From positions 1,550,001-1,614,000 of the forward strand of contig NZ_CP034170.1 in assembly GCF_003860405.1 (NCBI RefSeq): a DNA stretch of 64,000 bases. Direction: 5' to 3'. The DNA is from Nakamurella antarctica (GTDB lineage Bacteria > Actinomycetota > Actinomycetes > Mycobacteriales > Nakamurellaceae). The notes under the pieces were generated by a model, which made no database searches, was not told the DNA's origin, and worked only from the letters and a program-made list of their open reading frames with translations. This document shows positions 40,332 to 48,609 of the stretch, in pieces. The position numbers were made by a program, and so were the translations under genes. How positions within the stretch are numbered: the first letter of the stretch is position 1; each line of letters begins with the position of its first letter.

Positions 40332-41345
40332 ATGAGTACGCCTAATGATTCGGGTCAATCCAACGGCAATCAGGATCCAGCCGGGGCGCAATGGCCCGGC
40401 TCAGGGCAGCCGCAGTATGGCCAGAACCCAGCAGGGCCACCGTCGGGTGCGCAGCCAGTGCCCGGGTATGGCCACGTTGCTCCCGATCAACAAGGGTGGG
40501 GCCAGCAGCCACCCTCCTACGACCCGGCTCAGTACCCGCAAACGGCAGTCCAGCCCACTGGTCCCCAGGCGGCCCAGCAGTACGGACAACCCGTCCACGA
40601 TCCGAATCAGCAAGGCTATGGCCAGCAGTCCGGCTATGGCCAGCCTGCCGCGCCGATCGACTATGGCCAGGGCGGATACGGACAAGCCGGCTATGGGCAA
40701 GGCGGCGCAAGCCAAGCTGGGTACGGTGCCTCCGCAGCGCCGACCGATTACGGCCAAGCCGGCTACAGCCAAGGCGCTCCGGGGCAGGCCGCCTATGGCC
40801 AGGCCGGCTACGCACAACCAGGCGCACCCAGCGCTTTCGGCCAGCCAAACGCCTACGGACAGCAGAGTGCTTACGGTCAGAACCAGGCGCCTGCCTATGG
40901 TCAAGCTGGCCAGCCCTACGCGCAAGCCACGCCCTACGGGCAGCCCGCCTACGGGCAGCCAGCGGGCGCTCCCGCAAGTCAGCAGCCAAAGAAGAGCAAC
41001 ACGGGTCTGATCGTGGGAATTTTGGTTGCGGTCCTGGTGCTTGCAGGAGCGGCTTTTATCCTGTTCGTCAAGCCGGGGGTGTTGAACAAGACCGTATTTG
41101 ACGCCAACGCTGTCGCCAAGGACTCGCTTGCCATCATCACCAAGCCGGTGACCAGTGGCGGCTATGGAGAAGAGGGCGTCAGCGAAATCAATTGCCCCGC
41201 AGGGAAGTCCATCGACAAGGGGACGACCTTTGACTGCGATGTCAAATACGCAGATGGATCCAAAAAACTGATCACCATCACCGTAACCGGCGACCCGAAG
41301 GTGGATGCCGAAAAGGGCAACTACACCGTCGGTTTGCCGCGCTGA
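40332..41345 (+). CDS. DUF4333 membrane protein with Tyr-Gly-Gln-rich N-terminus
   Basis: A 337-residue protein with three parts. Residues ~1-215 are a low-complexity, Pro/Gln/Gly/Tyr-rich region built on more than twenty YGQ units, with no charged clusters. One transmembrane helix follows a lysine pair ([20 protein letters not shown]). The C-terminal ~85 residues form an extracytoplasmic DUF4333 domain with its two conserved cysteines ([22 protein letters not shown]), probably disulfide-linked. The Rv2091c position and layout in M. tuberculosis are comparable. The long N-terminus should be cytoplasmic. ATG 40332 with GGGAGG at 40321-40326. Function unknown. Confidence 0.88.
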   Translation: MSTPNDSGQSNGNQDPAGAQWPGSGQPQYGQNPAGPPSGAQPVPGYGHVAPDQQGWGQQPPSYDPAQYPQTAVQPTGPQAAQQYGQPVHDPNQQGYGQQSGYGQPAAPIDYGQGGYGQAGYGQGGASQAGYGASAAPTDYGQAGYSQGAPGQAAYGQAGYAQPGAPSAFGQPNAYGQQSAYGQNQAPAYGQAGQPYAQATPYGQPAYGQPAGAPASQQPKKSNTGLIVGILVAVLVLAGAAFILFVKPGVLNKTVFDANAVAKDSLAIITKPVTSGGYGEEGVSEINCPAGKSIDKGTTFDCDVKYADGSKKLITITVTGDPKVDAEKGNYTVGLPR

Positions 41346-41365
41346 CCCGCGCCAAACACCAGCTC

Positions 41366-41400
41366 CCGCCGCGCATCCGAAACCTCGGATGCGCGGCGTT
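41366..41400 (+). terminator. Intrinsic terminator after the DUF4333 gene
   Basis: A perfect 14-bp stem (41366-41379 with 41384-41397), loop AACC, then TTTGTTG. It stands between this gene and the convergent exonuclease gene and may serve both. Confidence 0.88.
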
Positions 41401-41418
41401 TGTTGTAGGAGCCCACAG

Positions 41419-42375
41419 TCAACTCCGAGTCGCCAGATAGGCAACAAGCCGGTTGACCGGAGCCGAAATCCCATACTGGGCAACAAGTTCGCGTAGGCGA
41501 GTTGCGTCAACCGGTTCGGTCGGCAACGTCGGATCCCCCTCCGGATCAAAGATGATGGATGCGCCAGTGGCGACCCGCACCACAGTCCCCGCTACCGCCA
41601 AGTAGTCTCGCGCAGCTATGAGCTTTCGGCGCTGGGCAGGCGGCATCGCCGATGTCGGATCCTCGGCCGCCTGTGCCAGATCCTCGAGAGACCCGAATTG
41701 CGACACCAACGCGGCGGCGGTCTTGTCGCCAATCCCGGGGACACCCGGCAGCCCGTCTGACGGGTCGCCGCGAAGCGCTGCGAAGTCAGCGTAGCGGCCC
41801 ACCGGAATACCGTGCTTACTTGCGACTTCCCCGGCGCCGAGCAACTGCACTTTACTCATACCCGCTCCGATATACCTTACTCGGCAACGGTTCTCGCCGT
41901 CGACCGCGACTTGGTAGAGGTCCCTGTCGCCAGTGACGACTTCAACTTCCTCGGTGCGTTGGTGGACCAGGGTGCCAATTACGTCGTCGGCCTCAAACCC
42001 CGGAGCGCCAGCGACGGTGATGCCGATCGCCGCAAGTACCTCAAGCAGGACGGGCACCTGGGGGCTCAAATCATCCGGCACCTCTTCGGGGCCATCGGGA
42101 GCTACCTCTTCGGGTCCACCGTCGGTGGGGGGCGCAGCGGGTAACACCCGATGCGCCTTGTAGGAGGGGATGGCGGCGACGCGAAAAGCGGGCCGCCAGT
42201 CCAGGTCCAGGCAGGCCACCAACTTGTCTGCTTTGGCGTCAGCTAACACTCGCGTCATGATGTCCAGTGATCCCCGGATGGCATTGATCGACATTCCGCC
42301 GGGCGACTTCAGTGAAGCGGGAAGGGCGTAGTACGCGCGATAGTAAATCCCGGCCAAATCCAATAGCTGCAACAT
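41419..42375 (-). CDS. 5'-3' exonuclease (PolA N-terminal-domain homologue)
   Basis: A 318-residue stand-alone flap nuclease like the 5'-nuclease domain of PolA: LQLLDLAGIYYRAYYALP, ACLDLDWRPAFR, metal-ligand segment GFEADDVIGTLV, VTGDRDLYQ and the H3TH GDPSDGLPGVPGIGDKTAAAL. The same gene is found after the DUF4333 gene in mycobacteria (Rv2090). It is likely to remove RNA or DNA flaps during repair. An insert of Pro/Glu-rich residues (PPTDGGPEEVAPDGPEEVPDD) lies before the third motif. The start ATG at 42375 is supported by TACGGT six bases upstream; the longer open frame to 42567 would overlap the divergent peptidase. Confidence 0.93.
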   Translation of the reverse strand: MLQLLDLAGIYYRAYYALPASLKSPGGMSINAIRGSLDIMTRVLADAKADKLVACLDLDWRPAFRVAAIPSYKAHRVLPAAPPTDGGPEEVAPDGPEEVPDDLSPQVPVLLEVLAAIGITVAGAPGFEADDVIGTLVHQRTEEVEVVTGDRDLYQVAVDGENRCRVRYIGAGMSKVQLLGAGEVASKHGIPVGRYADFAALRGDPSDGLPGVPGIGDKTAAALVSQFGSLEDLAQAAEDPTSAMPPAQRRKLIAARDYLAVAGTVVRVATGASIIFDPEGDPTLPTEPVDATRLRELVAQYGISAPVNRLVAYLATRS

Positions 42376-42381
42376 CACTGC

Positions 42382-42387
42382 ACCGTA
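42382..42387 (-). promoter_or_regulatory. Leaderless -10 element of the exonuclease gene
   Basis: TACGGT on the minus strand, six bases before the ATG at 42375. Confidence 0.5.
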
Positions 42388-42411
42388 GCTGATACTGCTG
42401 GGGCGGGTGGG

Positions 42412-42417
42412 TAAGGT
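42412..42417 (+). promoter_or_regulatory. Leaderless -10 element of the M24 peptidase gene
   Basis: TAAGGT six bases upstream of the ATG at 42424. Together with 42382-42387 it forms a back-to-back promoter pair in a 48-bp gap. Confidence 0.5.
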
Positions 42418-42423
42418 CGGCGC

Positions 42424-43548
42424 ATGGATCATCATCATGACGCCGACCATTTCAGCCGGCGATTGACCACATTGGCCCGCCTGCTTGCTGCTGCGGGCGC
42501 TGACGTGGCTCTCATCTCGCCGGGTGCGGACCTGGAGTACCTGATCGGGCACTCGGTGGCTTCGCACGAGCGGCTGAGCTGCTTGATTGTGCCCGCTGCC
42601 GGACCAGCCCAGCTATTTCTACCTACGTTAGAGCGGCTTGGGTGGGCGGGGACGAGTGCGGAACAACTTGATCTGGCGATCACCACATGGACAGACGGGG
42701 TCAACCCCTATGGCGCGCTGATGGCGCTGTTACCGCAGCAGCCCGCCGTTATTGCCGTAGGTGACCATATGCCAGCACTGCACGCACTGAATCTACGTGC
42801 GGCAGCTGGCGGATCCGAGCTCGTGCTCGCGGGGCCGATGATCGCGGAGCTCAGAATGCGCAAGGACCACACGGAAGTAGCCGCGCTCTCCGAAGCAGGA
42901 GCGGCGATTGACCGGGTGCACCGGCGGATTGGCGAATGGCTAAGGCCTGGCCGCACGGAGAACCAGGTCGCCGCCGATATCGCGGCGGCCATCGTCGCAG
43001 AAGGCCACGACCGGCCTGATTTCGTCATCGTCGGATCGGGACCGAATGGTGCCAGCCCACACCATGATGCCTCGGATCGCGTGGTGCAACCCGGGGACGC
43101 TGTGGTGATCGATATCGGTGGCCCGATGACGACTGGCTATTTTTCCGACTGCACCCGCACGTATCAAGTAGCGGGTGACCCGGATCCAGACTTTGCCGCT
43201 GTGTACGAGATCGTCAAGCAGGCGCAGGCTGCGGGTGTTGCTGCCGCCAGGGTGGGCGTCACCGCGGAGTCGATCGACGAAGCCTCGCGCTCGGTGATTG
43301 AAAAGGCGGGCTACGGCGAATTCTTTATCACCAGGACGGGTCACGGTATCGGCCTCGAGGTACATGAGGAGCCGTACATGGTCGCTGGCAACAAGCGAGA
43401 ACTGGAGGTGGGTATGGCCTTTTCGATAGAGCCGGGAATCTATCTGCCCGGCAGGTTCGGCGTCCGCATTGAAGACATTGTGGTGATTACCGAGAACGGA
43501 GTCCAGTTGATGAATAACTGCCCCACTGCCCTGACGGTGGTGGGCTGA
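42424..43548 (+). CDS. pepE: M24 family Xaa-Pro dipeptidase (PepE-like)
   Basis: A 374-residue aminopeptidase P/prolidase-type metallopeptidase. The creatinase-like N-domain is followed by the pita-bread fold with the five metal ligands in DIGGPMTTGYFSDCTRTY (two Asp), GHGIGLEVHE (His), SIEPGIY (Glu) and RIEDIV (Glu). The N-terminus is His-rich (MDHHHDADH). The M. tuberculosis counterpart Rv2089c (pepE) has the same neighbourhood. It releases N-terminal residues before proline in the cytoplasm. It is followed by an Lrp regulator and a prolyl oligopeptidase, suggesting a peptide-use module. Confidence 0.94.
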   Translation: MDHHHDADHFSRRLTTLARLLAAAGADVALISPGADLEYLIGHSVASHERLSCLIVPAAGPAQLFLPTLERLGWAGTSAEQLDLAITTWTDGVNPYGALMALLPQQPAVIAVGDHMPALHALNLRAAAGGSELVLAGPMIAELRMRKDHTEVAALSEAGAAIDRVHRRIGEWLRPGRTENQVAADIAAAIVAEGHDRPDFVIVGSGPNGASPHHDASDRVVQPGDAVVIDIGGPMTTGYFSDCTRTYQVAGDPDPDFAAVYEIVKQAQAAGVAAARVGVTAESIDEASRSVIEKAGYGEFFITRTGHGIGLEVHEEPYMVAGNKRELEVGMAFSIEPGIYLPGRFGVRIEDIVVITENGVQLMNNCPTALTVVG

Positions 43549-43549
43549 C

Positions 43550-44011
43550 ATGCTCGAAGAGCTCGATGCACGCATCACCGCGGAGCTAGCCGAAGACGGT
43601 CGCTGCTCGTATACCGATCTCGCGGAGCGCGTGGGATTGTCTGTATCTGCTGTGCACCAACGGGTTCGACGACTCGAACAGCGCGGCGTCATTCGTGGGT
43701 ATGCCGCGCGGATCGGCGGGGAACAGGTGGGGCTTGCGCTGACCGCGTTCGTTTCACTCACTCCGATCGACCCCGCGGCCCCGGATGATTACCCCAGCAG
43801 ACTCCTGCATCTCAAGCAGATTGAGGCATGCCACTCGGTGGCTGGGGTCGAGTCCTACATCCTGAAGGTTCGGGTGGTATCGCCGTCTGCACTCGAAGCG
43901 TTGTTAGCCGAGATCCGAGCTACCGCAAACGTTTCCACTCGGACCACGGTTGTGCTGTCGACACCGTTCGAGGACCGCCCGCCGATTGTTGCCTTCACCA
44001 AGATCACCTGA
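43550..44011 (+). CDS. Lrp/AsnC family transcriptional regulator
   Basis: A 153-residue regulator. Helix-turn-helix at about 4-50 (DARITAELAEDGRCSYTDLAERVGLSVSAVHQRVRRLEQRGVI), then the RAM/ACT-like ligand domain (ALTAFVSLTP; ACHSVAGVESYILKVRVVS; TRTTVVLSTPFE) that binds amino acids and drives octamer formation. It starts two bases after the peptidase stop and ends in the ATG of the next gene (TGATG), so three genes form one operon. It may regulate that operon in response to an amino acid; this is inference. Confidence 0.93.
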   Translation: MLEELDARITAELAEDGRCSYTDLAERVGLSVSAVHQRVRRLEQRGVIRGYAARIGGEQVGLALTAFVSLTPIDPAAPDDYPSRLLHLKQIEACHSVAGVESYILKVRVVSPSALEALLAEIRATANVSTRTTVVLSTPFEDRPPIVAFTKIT

Positions 44012-46095
44012 TGACCTGGGAATATCCGGCCGCGCGGCGTAGCGACGTCAGCGACATCCTGCACGGTGTGAGAGTCGAAGATCCCTATCGGTATCTGGAG
44101 AACACCCAGGATGCTGAGACTCTCGCGTTCGTAGACGCGCAGAACGCGCTCTCCGCACCGTATCTCGCTGCTCTACCGGTTCGAGGCAGATTCCTTGCGT
44201 CGGCAACGGCGGCCTTGACGGCCCCACGTTTCGGTGTTCCCTTCAAACGCGGCGAAAACTACTTCGTGACAGCCAATCCCGGTGATCTGGAGCAGGACCG
44301 CGTGCTCACGGCGAAATCCCTGCCAGAACTGTTGGCGGGCGGCCGAGTGCTGCTGGACCCCAACACTCTCGCCGCCGACGGCACGATTGCCCTTGCAGGC
44401 ATGCAGGTCTCGCCGAACGGGGGACTTTTGGGGTATGCGCTGGCCGAAGCGGGCAGCGATTGGGTGTCACTGCACGTACAGCGGGTGAGCACGGGCGAAA
44501 TGCTCCCCGACGTCATTCGATGGTGCAAATGGACGGTTCCCGAATGGCTACCCGACAGCTCTGGCTTTGTGTACTGGAGCTACAGGGCCCCGATTCCTGG
44601 CGCCGAGTTGACGGCTGCCATGGGTGCTGGAGTCTTGAAGATGCATAGGCTGGGAACTGCGGTCGAAATCGATCCGGTGATCTGGTCGCCGCCGGAGCAG
44701 GAGTGGATGGTGGCTCCCCATGTCAGTTCCGACGGACGCTGGTTACTGCTGACCCAGGCGCCCGGTACTGACTCTCGGACTTTAATCAGCGCGTTACGGA
44801 TCGGGCCCGACAAAGCGGGCATGCTCAGGCCCACCGGTGAATTGGTCTGCGTCATTGACGAACTGGCCGATGCCCACACGATCGTCGAAGCAGAAGGCGA
44901 CATCTTGTTGCTGCGCACAGAAGCGGGCGCCGAACGCGGACGGCTCGTGAAACTTGATTTGCAGGAGCCAGAGGACCTCTTCGAATTAATCCCCGAACAC
45001 GAGAGGGACGTGTTGGTCTCCGCGCACCGGGTCGCAGACGGCATCCTGGTGGTGTGGTCTCATGATGCCGCGCACCGGCTGGAACTCTTTGACCTGCACG
45101 GTTTCTCGCACGGCTGCATCCCCATCGACGAGCCGGTAAGCATAGCGGCAGTGACTGGCCAGCCTGGGCAAGCGGAATGCTTTGTCACCAGCACGAGCTT
45201 CACCCGCTCTTTGCGGAGCCACCGATTGGTAATCGGGGGCGGATGTGCGGAGTTAACCCACCTCCCGGCGCCCGCCGGAGCACCCGTGCTCGATGCAGTC
45301 GCAAGCCGAGTGCACGCTGTCTCCAGCGATGGCACCGAGGTACCGATGACGGTGTTGAGGCGCTCGGATCTTCCGCCCGGCCCTCGGCCCACCTTGCTCT
45401 ACGGCTATGGCGGGTTCGATATTCCGGTGCTGCCCGCGTACTCAGCGATGTTTGCGTCTTGGGTGCAGGCCGGGGGCGTGCTCGCGGTAGCAAACCTGCG
45501 CGGTGGCGGCGAATTCGGCGCCGCGTGGCATCAGGACGGGATGAAGGAACATAAGCAGCGGGTCTTCGACGACGCGATCGCATGCGCGGAGTTCCTCATC
45601 GCCGAGGGCGTCACCGGCGCGCACCAGCTGGCGGTGCACGGCAGGTCCAACGGCGGTCTCCTGGTAGGCGCGATGATCGTGCAACGACCGGACCTCTTCG
45701 CCGCGGCCCTACCCACCGTGGGGGTGCTGGACATGCTGCGATTCCATCTCTTCACCATCGGTTGGGCGTGGACCTCCGACTACGGAGACCCCGAGGTAGC
45801 TGAAGAGTTCGCATATTTACACGCCTATTCGCCCTTGCATCAACTCCGGACTGGGAGGCACTACCCGGCAACGCTGATTTGCACGGGCGACCATGACGAC
45901 AGGGTGGTACCGGCGCACTCGTTGAAATTCGGCGCCCAGCTCCAGTTCTGCCAGTCCGGGGATAGCCCGGTGTTACTGCGCATTGACACTCGCGCTGGCC
46001 ATGGCGCGGGCAAGCCAGCGCATGCGCTGGCGGCGGAGTACGCCGATCAGCTAGCCTTCGCCGCCGAGCACACGGGACTAGAGCCCCACCTCTAG
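44011..46095 (+). CDS. Prolyl oligopeptidase family serine peptidase (S9A)
   Basis: A 694-residue peptidase. The N-terminal half is the beta-propeller that restricts access to small peptides (start WEYPAARRSDVSDILHGVRVEDPYRYLE is typical of S9A). The C-terminal alpha/beta-hydrolase domain has the nucleophile in VHGRSNGGLL, the Asp in CTGDHDDRVVPAHS and the His in DTRAGHGAGKP. The ATG overlaps the regulator's stop codon. It cleaves after proline in oligopeptides, complementing the upstream Xaa-Pro dipeptidase. Its TAG stop shares the palindrome CTAG with the stop of the convergent P-type ATPase gene. Confidence 0.94.
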   Translation: MTWEYPAARRSDVSDILHGVRVEDPYRYLENTQDAETLAFVDAQNALSAPYLAALPVRGRFLASATAALTAPRFGVPFKRGENYFVTANPGDLEQDRVLTAKSLPELLAGGRVLLDPNTLAADGTIALAGMQVSPNGGLLGYALAEAGSDWVSLHVQRVSTGEMLPDVIRWCKWTVPEWLPDSSGFVYWSYRAPIPGAELTAAMGAGVLKMHRLGTAVEIDPVIWSPPEQEWMVAPHVSSDGRWLLLTQAPGTDSRTLISALRIGPDKAGMLRPTGELVCVIDELADAHTIVEAEGDILLLRTEAGAERGRLVKLDLQEPEDLFELIPEHERDVLVSAHRVADGILVVWSHDAAHRLELFDLHGFSHGCIPIDEPVSIAAVTGQPGQAECFVTSTSFTRSLRSHRLVIGGGCAELTHLPAPAGAPVLDAVASRVHAVSSDGTEVPMTVLRRSDLPPGPRPTLLYGYGGFDIPVLPAYSAMFASWVQAGGVLAVANLRGGGEFGAAWHQDGMKEHKQRVFDDAIACAEFLIAEGVTGAHQLAVHGRSNGGLLVGAMIVQRPDLFAAALPTVGVLDMLRFHLFTIGWAWTSDYGDPEVAEEFAYLHAYSPLHQLRTGRHYPATLICTGDHDDRVVPAHSLKFGAQLQFCQSGDSPVLLRIDTRAGHGAGKPAHALAAEYADQLAFAAEHTGLEPHL

Positions 46096-48527
46096 GCGTT
46101 GCGGTGGTCTTTGGAGGTCCGGTAGATCAACTCGATAAGGGCCGCTCCCGCTGCTCCCACCACGACGGCCCACATCAGCTGCGAGCTCGTCATGTCGAAG
46201 TCAAAAACACTTCGCCCCAGAGGCAGGGCGAATGCACCAACAGCGATCAGAGCCATCACCGAAATCAACGCGGCCTTCCACAGTGCGAACGGCCTCGCTA
46301 ACACCACCAGAATCCAGAAGAACACGATCATCAGAGCCAGTGTTGCGACGGTGCCGGGCTGTTGGCAGATTTGAGCCACCGTGTCGCCTTTTCCAACCAC
46401 GGCGTTGCATTGCGCGTCGTAGCTGGCGCCGACAGAGTTGTGGGTGATCAGGTAGGACACAATGACGGCCAGACCAGCCACCACGCCCGCGGGAACGGCA
46501 AAGCGGAGCACCCGCTTGAGAAAACCAGGGACGTAGCGGCTCCGGTTCGGACCCAGCGCCAGGAAGAAAGCGGGAACCCCGATGGTGACAGTGGAAACCA
46601 GCGTCAGGTGGCGGGGGAGGAACGGGAAGGGCAGGAAGAGGATGGCCGCGGAAACAATGGCGATCAGGCTCATCACGTTCTTGGCGACGAATAAGTTGGC
46701 TACCCGCTCTACGTTGCCGATCACCCGGCGTCCCTCGGCGAGCACATTTGGTAGGTGAGAAAACTTGCCGTCCAAAAGCACCAGCTGCGCTACGGCTTTC
46801 GTCGCTTGCGCGCCGTTCCCCATGGCAACACCGATATCGGCATCCTTTAAAGCAAGTGCGTCGTTGACCCCGTCGCCCGTCATGGCGACGACGTGCCCGT
46901 TGAGTTGCAGGGCTTGAACGAGGGCCCGCTTCTGCTGCGGGGAGACCCTTCCGAAAACGACTGTCTTCTCGGCAATCTCGCGCAACTCCTCCGCTGTCTC
47001 GCCGATCGTGCGGGCGTCCACCGGTTCGTCAACCGTGAGACCCACGCGGCGCGCGATAGCTGCCACGGTGGTGGGGTTGTCGCCCGAGATCACCTTGATG
47101 AGCACCCCCTGGTCGGCGAAGAACTTGAGCGTTTCGGCGGCGTCGGGACGAACCTGTTCGCCAAGAACCACGAGAGCCATCCAGCGAAGATTCTGCGGGA
47201 GTTCCTGTCCGTTGAGGGGATTCTCGCTGTGCGCCAAGATCAGCACACGCCGGCCGGTGGCGGCAATCTCTTGGACCTTCTGGCGATTCTCCTCGTCGTC
47301 GGAGGTAAGAAGCATGTCTGGGGCACCGATCACCCAGCTTCCCTTGCCCTCGAAGGATGCCGCCGACCACTTGCGGGCCGAGTTGAAGGCGATCGTTTCA
47401 GTGCGCACCCAGCCCTTGGGAGGGTCAAGCTTTGCCGCAATGGCCGACAGTGTGGCGTTGGCATTGGGATCGTCGGATATCGCGCCGAGGGCCTGGAAAG
47501 TGAATTCGTCATCTTCGGGCGGAGCCAGGTGCACGATGTCCTCGTAGACGATGTCGCCAACGGTCAGCGTTCCCGTCTTATCCAGGCAGACCACGTCGAC
47601 TCGGGCCAAGCCCTCCACAGCTGGCAGCTCCTGAACCAGCACCTGCTGTTTGGTCAACGTCACCGCAGCAAGAAGGAACGCTACGGAGGTCAACAGAACG
47701 AGGCCCTCCGGCACCAAACCCACGAGCCCGGCCGCGGACCGGATCATCACTTCTTGCCACACATCGCCGAACGGGCGCCCCTGGCCGAGAGTTCGCCACT
47801 GCGACCAGATCTGCAGCGGTAGTGCGATCACGATCACCCAGGTGATGTATTTCAGAAGTGTGTTGATGGACTCCTGGATTTCGGACCGGGTCTTTTTGAA
47901 CTTGCGGGCCTCGGAGGCAATTTTGTTCGCGTAGGCATCGGCGCCCACTGCGGCTGCGTGGAACCGGCCGGCCCCCGCCACCACGGTGGTGCCGGAGAGC
48001 ACCTCGTCGCCGATAGCCTTGGGCACCGCGTCGGATTCACCGGTGAGATTCGATTCGTCGATCTCAAGACCGGACGTGTAAATCAAGGTGCCGTCGGAGG
48101 GAACTTGGTCGCCCGTCCGCAGCTCAATGAGGTCATCGCGAACCACATCGCCTGTGGCGATGGTAGACAGCTCGCCCTCGCGGATTACTCTCGTCGTCGG
48201 TGAGTTCAGCAAGGCCAATCGGTCAAGTTTTCGCTTGGCAGAGACCTCTTGGACGATCCCGATAGCCGAGTTAAAGATGAGTGCCACGCCAAAAAGGCCG
48301 TCGACCGGGCTTCCCGCTGCAAGTACGAGAACGAAGAGCGCGCCGAGGATGGCATTGAAACGGGTGAGAACGTTGACTTTGATGATCTGCCACACGCTGC
48401 GGGTGGAGGTCCGGTCAGTCGCATTGACGAAGCCGCGTTCCACCCGTTGTTGAACTTGGGCGCTAGTGAGTCCGTCCTCGGTGCGAGGTTTGTCGAGTTC
48501 GTCGTGGCTGGCAGCAAGTGTTGTCAC
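46092..48527 (-). CDS. ctpE: P-type cation ATPase, CtpE-like (Ca2+)
   Basis: An 811-residue P-type ATPase. Actuator motif LTGES, phosphorylation site CLDKTGTLT, nucleotide-domain residues, and hinge GDGVNDALALKDADIGVAMG are intact. The fourth helix has GLVPEGLVLLTSVAF: the PEGL motif, without a following Pro, is typical of mycobacterial CtpE, a calcium-uptake ATPase, rather than of the PEGLP of SERCA-type pumps. Ten or so membrane helices are visible. The start is put at the GTG 48527 (TTLAASHDELDKPRTEDGLT); a longer frame to 48572 is possible. Divergent from the amidohydrolase gene. Ion specificity is inferred from family resemblance only. Confidence 0.9.
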   Translation of the reverse strand: MTTLAASHDELDKPRTEDGLTSAQVQQRVERGFVNATDRTSTRSVWQIIKVNVLTRFNAILGALFVLVLAAGSPVDGLFGVALIFNSAIGIVQEVSAKRKLDRLALLNSPTTRVIREGELSTIATGDVVRDDLIELRTGDQVPSDGTLIYTSGLEIDESNLTGESDAVPKAIGDEVLSGTTVVAGAGRFHAAAVGADAYANKIASEARKFKKTRSEIQESINTLLKYITWVIVIALPLQIWSQWRTLGQGRPFGDVWQEVMIRSAAGLVGLVPEGLVLLTSVAFLLAAVTLTKQQVLVQELPAVEGLARVDVVCLDKTGTLTVGDIVYEDIVHLAPPEDDEFTFQALGAISDDPNANATLSAIAAKLDPPKGWVRTETIAFNSARKWSAASFEGKGSWVIGAPDMLLTSDDEENRQKVQEIAATGRRVLILAHSENPLNGQELPQNLRWMALVVLGEQVRPDAAETLKFFADQGVLIKVISGDNPTTVAAIARRVGLTVDEPVDARTIGETAEELREIAEKTVVFGRVSPQQKRALVQALQLNGHVVAMTGDGVNDALALKDADIGVAMGNGAQATKAVAQLVLLDGKFSHLPNVLAEGRRVIGNVERVANLFVAKNVMSLIAIVSAAILFLPFPFLPRHLTLVSTVTIGVPAFFLALGPNRSRYVPGFLKRVLRFAVPAGVVAGLAVIVSYLITHNSVGASYDAQCNAVVGKGDTVAQICQQPGTVATLALMIVFFWILVVLARPFALWKAALISVMALIAVGAFALPLGRSVFDFDMTSSQLMWAVVVGAAGAALIELIYRTSKDHRNA

Positions 48528-48566
48528 TGGCTTATCGTGCCAGATCGACGTGATGGGCGTTGCGCA

Positions 48567-48595
48567 ACACACAGATTCGTTTCACCGCTGTGTGT
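48567..48595. promoter_or_regulatory. Inverted repeat between ctpE and amidohydrolase
   Basis: ACACACAG (48567-48574) and CTGTGTGT (48588-48595), a perfect 8-bp dyad with a 13-bp centre, in the 82-bp divergent gap. A candidate operator. The regulator is unknown. Confidence 0.4.
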
Positions 48596-48609
48596 GCTCA
48601 ACTAGAAGG

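Noticed and set aside
40401-41549. A 382-codon frame antisense to the YGQ-repeat gene
   Set aside because: Produced by the repetitive codons of the sense gene. It crosses the terminator and shows only low-complexity residues.
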